A DNA stretch of 64,000 bases from Trichomonas vaginalis G3 (lineage: Eukaryota > Parabasalia > Trichomonadida > Trichomonadidae). Shown one piece after another: positions 29,632 through 39,383 of the stretch. Position 1 is the first letter of the stretch. Each line of letters starts with the position of its first letter. The stretch is from contig NC_067207.1 of assembly GCF_026262505.1 (NCBI RefSeq), positions 1,000,252 through 1,064,251 of the forward strand, given 5' to 3'. Below the pieces are notes generated by a model. It saw only the letters and a list, made by a program, of their open reading frames with translations. It made no database searches and was not told the origin of the DNA. The position numbers and the translations under genes are program-made.

Positions 29632-30621
29632 TTGAAAAATGCAAGAAAGTTCAGCTGGGATGAATATTTCGACAATCAACTTCAATATAATACAGCTGAA
29701 AATGGAACTGCGTTATTTGATAATACAAGTATTAACAATTATTATATTTTTAATTGCTACTTCGAAGAATGCAATGAAAACGACGCAATTTTCATTAAAA
29801 GTACAAATCAAATATGCACGTTAATTGAAGATTCAGCATTTAATAACTGCAGCTCCACGACATACGGTGGGTCTGTCTACTATGAATGCGAGAGAGAAGG
29901 ACAGTTTGTCCAACAGCGAACTTGCTACACTAAATCAGTAGCAAGAAATCGCATGTCATTTCATCAATCTGTTAAACCCTCTTCTTCTTATAAAAATTAT
30001 GTAATTGATGTTTCAGTTTCTAAATGCGGAGAAAATGAATCAGAAAGATGGGGAACACTAAATATTGCATATGGTGTTATCTGTTTTTCGAAAAATAATG
30101 TAACAAACAATAAATGTTTCGACTACTCTTCATTAGATGTTTATCTTGATGGTAGTCTTTCAAATTGTAATTTCTCTACTTTTAGAGGAAACATTCAAAT
30201 ATTTGGAACGGGATCTTTGTATTTTTTCACCAGGGACGAGTCGAAATATCAAACAGTTTCTTATTGCAAAATTATCGGAAATCAATGCGGCTCAAATGGT
30301 GGAGGGGTTCTATTTAGTTCTTCCTGTACTACAAATGTTGATCACTGTATTTTTTTAAATAACATTGCAAAATATATGTTTATGCAATATTGGTTAAATT
30401 TGACCATTTCTGATTCATATATTCAATCAAATTCAACCTATCCAACAGGTGGAACTGTTACATTTAAAAATCTAAAAGAAAATTGCGATTTTTACAATTA
30501 TTCATATTTTAATATTGAAATTGATTTCTTAGAATCAGAAAAAATAATCTCGTATAAATTATCTTATCTTTTCCAATTTACAAAATCTGCAGCACCTCAA
30601 TTACTTTCATTAAATAAGTAA
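29632..30621 (+). CDS. Beta-helix-like Cys-rich ORF, copy 3
   Basis: 329-codon frame from TTG; no in-frame ATG until about residue 103 (RNRMSFHQS). Keeps the family head KNARKFSWDEYFDNQ and modules YYIFNCYFEECNEN, FNNCSSTTYGGSV, CKIIGNQCG, DHCIFLNNIAKYMF and YIQSNST. The overlapping MQESSAGMNI frame is also present (61 codons). Divergence from copies 1, 2 and 4 is substantial, yet the frame has no stop, which is more than expected of free decay (inference). Confidence 0.55.
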   Translation: MKNARKFSWDEYFDNQLQYNTAENGTALFDNTSINNYYIFNCYFEECNENDAIFIKSTNQICTLIEDSAFNNCSSTTYGGSVYYECEREGQFVQQRTCYTKSVARNRMSFHQSVKPSSSYKNYVIDVSVSKCGENESERWGTLNIAYGVICFSKNNVTNNKCFDYSSLDVYLDGSLSNCNFSTFRGNIQIFGTGSLYFFTRDESKYQTVSYCKIIGNQCGSNGGGVLFSSSCTTNVDHCIFLNNIAKYMFMQYWLNLTISDSYIQSNSTYPTGGTVTFKNLKENCDFYNYSYFNIEIDFLESEKIISYKLSYLFQFTKSAAPQLLSLNK

Positions 30622-30885
30622 GATTTTGTATGCAGCATTATATATCCTTGAACAAAAATCAATTTTGGCCTTTTACCAACGACAATCATGTCCACTTTTA
30701 TATTTTTACATTATTTAATTTGCAACACAATGAAAGAATTACAACCATATATGCTAATATTTTTACATTATGTAATTTGCAACACAAAGATCAAAAAAAA
30801 CATCAAAGTTGAACATTATGAGACCTAGTTCAAATAAGTATCAGCATTGTTAATTATGTCAATTCTTGTAGAAACGCAGATACAA

Positions 30886-31480
30886 TTTGAAAATACAAGA
30901 AAGTTCAGTTGGAATTAATCTAATGACAATCAAGATAACTGCGTTGATATACAAAGCGATACACCACTATTTGAAAATACTAGTCTTTACAAATATTGCA
31001 TTTAAGATTGTTACTTTGAAGAATGCAAAGCTATTGAGGGGAAATACATTTATTTAACAGATTTATTCCCATAGCAAGTAATGAATATATATACTCTAAC
31101 TGTCTCCAAGAAAGAAAACCTGCTACTGTAAATTAATTGCACATAATATCATAATACTTTTTGAAATCTTAAACCTTCTGCCTCCACTAACAACCATGCA
31201 ATTTCAGTTTCTAAGTACTGCTAATATGAAATGCAAGTGAATAGCACATTTTCCATTCTGTTCTGCGATATAGCTTTTTGGAAGAGCAACATAGATCGAT
31301 TTGATTGTATATATTAAGAAGCATTGCAGAAAATATGCTTGCGATATTCTATGATATTCATTCAGCAGAAGAATTCTCTTTGGCTATTTCTGATTCATAT
31401 CGCGATAATCCTACAACATTTTATGACTATTATTTTTCATAATCTAAGAGATGATCACAATTACCAAAGAAACCAGTTTA
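30886..31480 (+). pseudogene. Beta-helix family copy 6, degenerate
   Basis: Begins tttgaaaatacaagaaagttcag and shows scattered matches to the family (cactatttgaaaatactag, ttgttactttgaagaatgcaaag, cattgcagaaaatatgcttg) interrupted by stops and deletions in every frame. Clearly dead, in contrast to the four open copies. Confidence 0.65.
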
Positions 31481-31719
31481 ATGAACCCAGTAAAATTTTC
31501 AAAAATTGCATTTACTTTGTTCTGAATTATACATTCTTGTTTAAGATTATTTTTAGAGAATGTTCAAGCCAGTTGTTTATATACACACGCCCGTATGTTT
31601 AATATTTTTACGATAATAATGTCACATTATAATCACAATTATCACATTGAACAATGTGATGCATAGCAAACTAAAAAAAAACTATTAACTAGTTATATCA
31701 TACCAAAACATTCTTAAAT

Positions 31720-32706
31720 TTGAAAAATGCAAGAAAGTTCAGCTGGGATGAATATTTTAGCAGTCAAGATAAATATAATATAATACAAAATGGATCACCA
31801 TTATATGACAATGCAAGCGATATTAATTATTACATTTTTATATGCTTCTTTGAAGATTGCAAAGAAACTGGTGCAATTTTCATTCAAAGAGAAAACACAA
31901 TCTTCACATTAATTGAAGAAGCTGTTTTCCGAAACTGCGGTTCCACTTTTTATGGTGGATCTGTTTATTATTACTGCTTTAGAGGGCAGTTTGTTCAACA
32001 TCGAACTTGTTATTATGCATCCTTAGCAAATCGCTGTATGGCATTTTATCAATCTCTTAGCCCTGATACACATAATAAAAATTATGCATTTGACATTTCA
32101 GTTTTTAAATGCGGAGAAAATGAAACAAAAAGATCTGGAACATTACGCATGGCAGGAGGTGATCTCCGCTTTAAGAATAACAATATCACCAACAACATAT
32201 GTAAAGAAGTCTCCTCAATTTTCATTGAAATCGGTGATTATTCAAGCAACTGTAGTTTTTCAACATTCAGAGAAAATAACCAAACTAAAACAAATTCACT
32301 TTATTTTTACTATAATCCAATTTCTCACTCTACAACTCAAGAATTTTCATATTGCAATGTTATTGAAAATAAATGCGGAACAGACAATGAGCAAGTTTTA
32401 TTTAATTGTAACAGTAAAACAAATGTTGATCACTGCATATTTTTAAATAACACAGCAAAGTACATGTTTAAGCAAAGTAGTAAATCCATTTTGACTATTT
32501 CAGATTCATATGCTGAACCAAATTCAAAAACAGGATCAGGAACTGTTACATTTAAAAATATAAAAGGAAATTACGATTTTAATACTTTCACTCATTTATT
32601 TAATAAAACTTGTCCAAACAATCCAAAAAATGACTCACTTAAATTACCATATCTTCCTAAATTTGCAAAAACTGCAATAATAGGATTATTTCCATCAAAA
32701 AAATAA
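31720..32706 (+). CDS. Beta-helix-like Cys-rich ORF, copy 4
   Basis: 328-codon frame from TTG; first in-frame Met around residue 107 (NRCMAFYQS). Family modules all present: KNARKFSWDEYFSSQDKYN, YYIFICFFEDCKETGAIFI, FRNCGSTFYGGSVYYYC, YCNVIENKCGTDNE, DHCIFLNNTAKYMF, ending FAKTAIIGLFPSKK. The ATG of the overlapping MQESSAGMNI frame is conserved here too. Last copy of the array on the right. Same alternatives as for copy 1. Confidence 0.55.
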   Translation: MKNARKFSWDEYFSSQDKYNIIQNGSPLYDNASDINYYIFICFFEDCKETGAIFIQRENTIFTLIEEAVFRNCGSTFYGGSVYYYCFRGQFVQHRTCYYASLANRCMAFYQSLSPDTHNKNYAFDISVFKCGENETKRSGTLRMAGGDLRFKNNNITNNICKEVSSIFIEIGDYSSNCSFSTFRENNQTKTNSLYFYYNPISHSTTQEFSYCNVIENKCGTDNEQVLFNCNSKTNVDHCIFLNNTAKYMFKQSSKSILTISDSYAEPNSKTGSGTVTFKNIKGNYDFNTFTHLFNKTCPNNPKNDSLKLPYLPKFAKTAIIGLFPSKK

Positions 32707-33234
32707 AAATTTAATGTGAATATTTGAACTGAATTTGAGCTTTATTAAGGTTGAACTTATAGCTTTCTGACCCTCTCTCGAATTCCCTAGTTAGTTCTTT
32801 TTAGATATCTCATCGCGCTTGTAGTCTGACACCATTAAGATTGGCTTATTCACACCCGTAAATTATATATAATGCGGCATAGAACTTTTGATACAGGCTA
32901 TCTGTTGATTTAAAGAATGGTATCACATAAAATGAAATATGAAAACTGAATCTTCATTCTAATGGCTTTGAATTGTATTGCGTTTAACAAGAAATGCCAT
33001 GTGAGTTTTATTTGGTTCGATGTCGATGCAGCATATGAAAAAATTAAAGGTATTTTTTTATAAACTCTTGTGAGCATACATTTTATATTATTTCCGAATA
33101 TATTGAAAAATTGAGATTGATTATGGGTGGATGCGGAAAATAAATAGATACGAAATATTAAGTGAAACAAGCATACAATTGAAATACAGCTAAAATTTGG
33201 TATAGCCAAATTTCTATTAAAAATTCTTTTACAC
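32707..33234. other. Right flank of the beta-helix array
   Basis: Duplicated-unit flank (agaacttttgatacagg, gaatggtatcacat) up to about 33040, then unique AT-rich sequence ending in the kinase initiator. Confidence 0.5.
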
Positions 33235-33239
33235 TCATT
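33235..33239 (+). promoter_or_regulatory. Initiator, TCATT
   Basis: TCA(+1)Py(T/A) with a predicted 15-base 5' UTR before the kinase ATG at 33252. Confidence 0.6.
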
Positions 33240-33251
33240 CAAAATACAAAT

Positions 33252-34229
33252 ATGGAAGCACAAGTTGGAATCTATCAGATCTTCGGAGAAATCGGCCGAG
33301 GATCTTCGGGTTCAGTACATACAGCTAAGAATACACAGAATAATCAAGAACTTTGTGTTAAAATCATCGAAAAGTCAAGCATGAACACCAAAGAAGACAT
33401 TGAATTTTTTCGACGTGAAGTTTCCATCTTATCTGCACTACAACATAAAAACATTGCTGAATATCATGATCTTTTAGAAGACTCTAACAATTACTACTTA
33501 TTCCAAGAACTTTGTCAAGGCGAAAACCTCACAAAATACCTAGAAAACAACCGTCCTATTTCTGAAAGACAGATTGAAATCATATTTCATCAGTTCTGCT
33601 CAGCCTTATCTTACATCCACAAAGCAGGTGTTGGCCATCGTGATTTGAAACCAGATAACATCATCATTGGTGCCAATAATATTGTTAAAATCATCGATTT
33701 TGGTCTTTCTACCGATGACAACCAGCATCTACGTACAACATTCTGTGGCTCACTTGCCTATGCAGCACCTGAATGTATTCGAAGAGAACCATATATTGCA
33801 TGGCGATCCGATATGTGGTCGCTTGGAGTTATTTTATTCCAAATGAATACTGGAAGACTTCCATGGAAAACATCCAATATCGTACAATTGATGAAACAAA
33901 TTACATCCGGAAACTTTGAGATTCCGCCTTCGATTCCAGCGCCAATTAAAAATATTATCGTACAATGTCTCAATCAAGATCCAACTTTACGGCCATCTGC
34001 TGACGATTTAATTGGTGTACGATTTACTCGTCCAGAAGAGCCGAAACTCCCTAGGCGCTCTATGTCTCCTCGAGCAACTGTAAAAAGAACATCTTCAAAT
34101 CCATTCTTTACCGGCGCACCACAGTACGTTCAGCCGCCAATATCCCCACGAATGAATCCTTCCCCTCAAAGAAGATTTTCACAGACTTGGATCAAACCAC
34201 TTACAAATCTCAAAGATGCTTCCGATTAA
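33252..34229 (+). CDS. CAMK/CAMKL-type Ser/Thr protein kinase
   Basis: 325 aa. Complete kinase domain about 7-260: G-loop IGRGSSGSV, Lys in CVKII, Glu in FFRREVSIL, catalytic loop HRDLKPDN, DFGLS, CGSLAYAAPE in the activation segment and WSLGVILFQMNTGRLPW. The pattern (FCGSxxYAAPE, LFQMxTGxLPW) is that of CAMKL kinases (SNF1/MARK/BRSK). The C-terminal 60 residues are Ser/Pro/Arg-rich (RRSMSPRATVKRTSSN) with likely phosphosites, without a UBA or KA1 domain. Predicted active and cytosolic. Trichomonads have hundreds of such short kinases; pathway unknown. Confidence 0.93.
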   Translation: MEAQVGIYQIFGEIGRGSSGSVHTAKNTQNNQELCVKIIEKSSMNTKEDIEFFRREVSILSALQHKNIAEYHDLLEDSNNYYLFQELCQGENLTKYLENNRPISERQIEIIFHQFCSALSYIHKAGVGHRDLKPDNIIIGANNIVKIIDFGLSTDDNQHLRTTFCGSLAYAAPECIRREPYIAWRSDMWSLGVILFQMNTGRLPWKTSNIVQLMKQITSGNFEIPPSIPAPIKNIIVQCLNQDPTLRPSADDLIGVRFTRPEEPKLPRRSMSPRATVKRTSSNPFFTGAPQYVQPPISPRMNPSPQRRFSQTWIKPLTNLKDASD

Positions 34230-34511
34230 TGACATATTACACTATAGCATAAACTTTTGTTTGTATTTCTCCTATTAATTTATAAATTTTTTGATAAATT
34301 TTTATATTTATCCCTTAAAATTGTATCTCAATAGCTTAATTTATTGTAGTTCAGCTATTAATGTTTGCTTTTTATTGAGTATTTCAAAATAAGTTCTTTA
34401 TTATCAAAATTATATAAATAAGATTACATGGCATATAAACTATGAAGAGTAAAATATTGTGTAGTTAAGGTGTGAAGTATAATTGAAGACAAATTCAAGA
34501 AATTTTCAGTC

Positions 34512-34542
34512 AATTCTATCGGCGCTTCGCGCCGATAGAATT
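34512..34542 (+). repeat. Perfect hairpin, 14-bp stem, TTC loop
   Basis: Stem arms 34512-34525 and 34529-34542 (aattctatcggcgc and its complement). Too perfect for chance in AT-rich DNA. Could act as a terminator, RNA structure or element end. Confidence 0.8.
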
Positions 34543-34893
34543 AAGACAGTATATCCCGTGGGTCTTCAAACCCGTTATTTTGGAACAAACTCGATAGTAC
34601 GCCCTCTCAATTTTTAATGACGTTAAACATACGTATACTAGAGATAGAGACTTAGATCCAGATTCTAAGGTTCTAAGTCGGAATATCAATTCCTTGTTGT
34701 CTAAAACTATCAGGTTTGAGTCTTACTATCAGGTTTTCAGAGCCCCTGTATATAGAGGACAACACCCACACTTTTGACATAATGACTTTACAGTAAATTA
34801 GCATCCTATATATATTAATGACTTAATTTTGATAGTTTTCGTTCAGAAATTTTAATCATATTTTAAGCAAACATATATTAGTATTCTTCATCA

Positions 34894-34919
34894 TTTGATT
34901 GGCGCAAAGCGCCAACCAA
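34894..34919 (+). repeat. Hairpin with AAA loop
   Basis: ttggcgc-aaa-gcgccaa core (34899-34915), extended by tttg/caaa on the outside with one unpaired base. Confidence 0.75.
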
Positions 34920-34966
34920 ATAGTGAATAATTCAATTTTTCAAAAAATTATTTAATTTGGCCGAAG

Positions 34967-35000
34967 GTGGCGTGCTTGCCCGAAGGGCAAGCGAAGCCAC
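34967..35000 (+). repeat. Hairpin with GAA loop
   Basis: Inner stem gcttgccc-gaa-gggcaagc, outer stem gtggc/gccac separated by small bulges. Flanked by ggccgaagg. Same triloop style as the hairpins near 63.7-63.9 kb. Confidence 0.75.
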
Positions 35001-35402
35001 TTGAGGTCCCAAATTATATTTGATCAAATATATATCTTCACACTTCAGATCAATAAATCACATGTTGCTTGTTTCATTCATTTCCAAAATGTGTCTGTTC
35101 AAAGAAACATCAATAGGAAAAAAGAGAAATGCGTACAGTTTGTATGTAATTTGTGTTCAAATATGTTTTTGAGTGATTATCCAATAAATGAGAACAGGTT
35201 AAACCCATATCAGTAATATGTACTAAATGCTATTATATATTTTCCTCATTAAAGTCTCTGAATTTGAAGAAAGTCGAGTTGGACTATTTCAAAAAAAAAA
35301 TGTGTATCGAGAAAGGTAGTCTCATGAAAAATCTGACGGTAAAAATGTGTATCAAGTTTTGAGAAATTTATGAAAAATTACGACATGTAAAATTTTTGGT
35401 TG

Positions 35403-36932
35403 ATGTCCAAGGGAGAAACTAACCAAGCCCATTATGACAAATTGATGGAGATCCTCACAAGATACAATGATGTCTACGATGCTTTGTACAGGCTGAAAAC
35501 AAATGACGAAGAAAAATTAAACGCAATTTACAAAAAAATCAAACAAAACCTGATTGACTCTTATCGAATTCCGCCTAGCGAGACTATCAATAAAATATCT
35601 CAACTTTCAATTTATAACAACCGCTTCATGAAATCATATTTAGCGATTGTCAAACAAATCGTTGACGAATACCATCTAAATCAGGTCAACAAAATCAGCA
35701 AAGTTTTTAATTACCTTTTCTACAAAGAATACAATATAGTATTGAATGAAAATGGGAGAAACATTTTTAACGATTTTGAAGATGCTCATTATTCATCTGA
35801 TATTCACGAACAAAATACAATTCACAGATCTATTATGGATGATGACAAAATATCATTAATAATTTTTACAGAAAGAGAAGGATTTGATAAAAATCAAAAA
35901 TTAAAAAGTGAATTATATCCATATTCAAATGAAGGTATTTCGTTACTTGAATTATGTTGTTATCATGGATCTGTTGATTGTTTTAAGATCTTAAGAACGA
36001 AATTTCAATCAGAAATCACTCCAAATTGTCTTAGATATTCGTTTTTGAGCGGAAATCAAGACATTATGAATGAATGCTTGAAAGTATAAAAACCAGATTA
36101 TGAATGCATGGAATATGCAATAATATCACACAATATCGATTTTGTTACATTTTTGATGAATGAACACAATATAAAAATTAATTTAGAATTGTGCCCTAAA
36201 TACAATAATCTTCAATCATTTTTAGTTTACTTGGATCAAACAAATGGCATCAACACATGTTTTGTTTATTCTCCTAATTTCCATCTTTCATCACTTTTAG
36301 AATATTTTATTTCAAATGGTGCAGATATCAATGCTAAAACTAAAAATGGATGTACCCCTCTTCATTATGCAGCCAGAGTTAATAGCATTGAAACTTCAGA
36401 AATTCTTATTTCAAATGGAGCAGATATCAATGCTAAAGACGAAGATGGATATACTCCTCTTCATTATGCAGCCAGAGTTAATAGCATTGAAACTTCAGAA
36501 ATTCTTATTTCAAATGGAGCAGATATCAATGCTAAAGACGAAGATGGATATACTCCTCTTCATTATGCAGCCAGAGTTAATAGCATTGAAACTTCAGAAA
36601 TTCTTATTTCAAATGGAGCAGATATCAATGCTAAAGACGAAGATGGATATACTCCTCTTCATTATGCAGCCAGAGTTAATAGCATTGAAACTTCAGAAAT
36701 TCTTATTTCAAATGGAGCAGATATCAATGCTAAAGACGAAGATGGATATACTCCTCTTCATTATGCAGCCAGAGTTAATAGCATTGAAACTTCAGAAATT
36801 CTTATTTCAAATGGAGCAGATATCAATGCTAAAGACGAAGATGGATATACTCCTCTTCATTATGCAACCATTTATAATAGGAAAGAAATAGTAGAAATCC
36901 TTAATTCAAACAAGACAAGACTGTCATGTTGA
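35403..36932 (+). pseudogene. DUF3447-type ankyrin gene with one internal stop
   Basis: One frame from ATG 35403 to 36932, interrupted by a single TAA at 36087-36089 (LKV-stop-KPDYECMEYAII). First part: helical N-terminus (HYDKLMEILTRYNDVYDALY) and DUF3447-like segment (LLELCCYHGSVDCFKILR). Second part: continuation (EYAIISHNIDFVTFLMNE) and six ankyrin repeats, most of them identical 33-residue units containing GADINAKDEDGYTPLHYAAR. A sister of the gene at 7246-8606. If the stop is real it yields a 228-aa protein without repeats; a downstream ATG at 36108 could start a 274-aa repeat protein. Repeats bind proteins. Confidence 0.8.
36319..36896 (+). repeat. 99-bp tandem repeats (ankyrin-coding), about six units
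   Basis: Period exactly 99 bp, seen from gcagatatcaatgctaaag recurring near 36322, 36420, 36519, 36618, 36717 and 36816. Central units appear identical at DNA level including synonymous sites, so expansion is recent. First unit differs at TKNGC, last at TIYNRKEIVEI. Confidence 0.92.
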
Positions 36933-37643
36933 ATTTCGTTAAGGCAAAAGTTCAAGAGCAGGTCGCCTTATTTTTTATTTATTTATAATAATAAAGATTC
37001 ATATTTCCAGACTATACTTGTAATAATTGAGAAACATTTTTCACAAACTTTGTATGATGGTTGAATCATCGACACAATAAATTGAATGACCGCTAGGTTT
37101 CATTCAATTAAAAATAATACCAAATAATGGGTTATGCAAGATACTGCAAAATATTTTTGATAACTTGGAAAAATAGTGTAATCTTCAGAATACACGATAA
37201 TATATTATTTGGATACTACATATAGCTACAAATATTATTGCCACTTAAAAAATCACAATTTCAATTTTTCTCGAAATCTAGCCTTGAAATGTATATTAAT
37301 TTTATTAAATATAAGCATTATATTATATGCTAATGGACTTTTTGCAATCGTCCCTATTAAACAAGTATATATATTCCTCCAAATTTCTTTCAATTTCATT
37401 GAAAGGGAGGACAAAAAAAAATTTACATATAGCTAAATTATAAAAAACTATTTCCCATATGAGAAAGCAAACAATAATGTGTACTTTAAGCGAGTATTCG
37501 AAACATAAGAATAATAAACAATTTGCTTGTTTTTCTAATGAAGGGAATCAAAAAAACTAAAAAACATGATTGGTATAAAGAATATAAACATAACAACTTT
37601 ATAATATAATACATATAAAAAATATAAATATAATAAAATGAAA
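36933..37643. other. Intergenic between convergent genes
   Basis: AT-rich 3' flanks. Short open frames start from TTG only and are low complexity. Nothing recognised. Confidence 0.5.
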
Positions 37644-39383
37644 TCATCCGAAATCGTTAAAGATCGTTTTCTCAAGATAATTTCTATCCTCTATCACCTT
37701 CTGATGCTTTCTGTAGTGCAGAAGAATGACAATTCCCGACACAATTAAGATAGCCAACAAAGATAAGGCCGAATAAAGGATTAGGAGGCCAACAGTTATA
37801 TGTTTTTGAGGAGTTATAGATGGTGTTGGACAATCTTTAAGTAAATAGTCCGAAATCGAGATAACCTTAAATTCAGAAATATTTCCTTGATGTAAAACCG
37901 TCGAATTTTCAAAATATTGTAAATCTGATTCAGTATAGAAAGAATTGATGTAAATACAATTAGAAAACTTTGCATTGGAGCCAACATATTGGTAATTCAA
38001 TGATTTGTTAAATGATCTCTTCTCATTTAGGTGGCAACCATCAAAAATGCAATTTTTTGCTAAAGAATTTCGCCATCTTAAAACACAAAAGCTTGTTAAG
38101 TTATGATATACAGAGTATTTCATTTCTACTTGATAATGATCTGATGTCAGTAGATAAGGAACTGAATTTGAGAAGTTTAAACCAATAATTTTTTGATCTA
38201 CTATATCATCTTGTCCAGAACTGATTCTATACGTCATTTTGATACTTTCATATTCATTCCTGGGACATTCAACTATACTTGAGCTGTTGTAAAGTGTTGA
38301 TTTTAATTTAAATAAATCTAAGTATCCATGAGCGAATCCAACACAATTATAGCCACAGTTTCGATTAATTGTTATAGATGCTTCAGGAAGATTGCATTTT
38401 AAGAAGCAAGATGATGAATAACTTAAACAATTTCCGAAATAACAATTTTCTATCAATATATTTGAGGATTGTATACTGTAGGAGTAACTTTGTAATAAAA
38501 ATGAGATGATTGACTTATCTTTTTCGACAACATTTTCGAATATGCAATTTGATATTTTGAAATTTGAAGTTAACAATAAAACATTGATTGTAGTATTAAA
38601 CTTTTGATTAGATATTTCATTGTTAAGCTTTAAAAGCGGGAATTCGATTGGTTTTATTTTTGATTCAGGAACTTGAGAAATTATTGTAAAAGAGGCTGGC
38701 AGAGTTTTAATTTCTGATACATTATTGGTAATCAAATAGTTATTTTCGGAATATGACGTAATATAACAATGGGAAATATTAAAAGCTTCTAAAACGCAAT
38801 TTTTGAAGGTAAAACAGTAGAAATCTGTAATAGTTGAATGAATAAATTCGCAGGCATCCATGTTACACCGTGTGCCCATGAAATTAAAAGCATTTAAGTG
38901 GTAAAACATAGAATAACTCATATTAAATTCAAAATCAATAATCACTGTATCAGTTATGCGATACGTTTGGGTTGAAGAATGCGAAATATTCAAATTGTCA
39001 GACTTTGTAAGAATTGAAAGAAAAAATGGATTATATTGATTATTTTGGCATGAAAAGAACAAATTTGACGCATAATTGTATTTAGAATAACAGTATACCA
39101 TATCGCATGATTGAGTTGCTTTGCATTCAATGAAACAGGATTCTATTAAAGAAACATTATCGCAATTTGAATAGATTGCTCCTGCCATAGAGTTTTCAAT
39201 TAATACACAGCATCTGTAGAAAATGCAATCTGTGACGTTTAAATTTTGTGTATTGAATTGATGGCAATAAATGGCTCCACCATTATTCATTGCATTAATA
39301 GAAGTGAATATACAGGATAAGATCAAACTAGAGATATCGCTTGTTATGTATCTCGAGTAGAAAGCCTTACCCTGGACAGTCAT
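37644..39383 (-). CDS. Surface beta-helix protein with C-terminal membrane anchor
   Basis: 579 aa. Repeated Asn/Ser/Cys/Phe turns (VTDCIFYRCC, LIESCFIECKAT, NISHCYITSYSEN, KISNCIFENVVEK, LIENCYFGNCLSYS, AKNCIFDGCHL) predict a right-handed parallel beta-helix from about 15 to 500. Residues about 530-560 (VGLLILYSALSLLAILIVSGIVILL) are one membrane span, followed by a short basic/acidic cytosolic tail (HYRKHQKVIEDRNYLEKT). This is the layout of trichomonad Pmp-like surface proteins. No signal peptide at the ATG, so the N-terminus may be truncated or start farther upstream. Related in pattern, not closely, to the ORF family at 24.7-32.7 kb. Confidence 0.75.
   Translation of the reverse strand: MTVQGKAFYSRYITSDISSLILSCIFTSINAMNNGGAIYCHQFNTQNLNVTDCIFYRCCVLIENSMAGAIYSNCDNVSLIESCFIECKATQSCDMVYCYSKYNYASNLFFSCQNNQYNPFFLSILTKSDNLNISHSSTQTYRITDTVIIDFEFNMSYSMFYHLNAFNFMGTRCNMDACEFIHSTITDFYCFTFKNCVLEAFNISHCYITSYSENNYLITNNVSEIKTLPASFTIISQVPESKIKPIEFPLLKLNNEISNQKFNTTINVLLLTSNFKISNCIFENVVEKDKSIISFLLQSYSYSIQSSNILIENCYFGNCLSYSSSCFLKCNLPEASITINRNCGYNCVGFAHGYLDLFKLKSTLYNSSSIVECPRNEYESIKMTYRISSGQDDIVDQKIIGLNFSNSVPYLLTSDHYQVEMKYSVYHNLTSFCVLRWRNSLAKNCIFDGCHLNEKRSFNKSLNYQYVGSNAKFSNCIYINSFYTESDLQYFENSTVLHQGNISEFKVISISDYLLKDCPTPSITPQKHITVGLLILYSALSLLAILIVSGIVILLHYRKHQKVIEDRNYLEKTIFNDFG

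Larger units (their letters stand above)
34230..35402. other. Intergenic region with GC-rich hairpins
   Basis: 1.17 kb without an ATG-initiated gene. About 34500-35010 stands out by higher GC and three strong hairpins, listed separately. Short frames inside it show no recognised domain. May be the remnant of a mobile element. Confidence 0.5.

Noticed and set aside
34580-34800. Possible coding remnant in the hairpin block
   Set aside because: Short frames with no recognisable motif and frequent stops; not supportable as a gene.
36316-36891. 191-codon repetitive frame (MQPELIALKLQKFLFQ units)
   Set aside because: A phase shadow of the 99-bp ankyrin repeats, open only because the unit length is divisible by three.
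36319-36896. Regular repeats resembling a CRISPR array
   Set aside because: Units are contiguous 99-bp coding ankyrin repeats without spacers in a eukaryotic genome.
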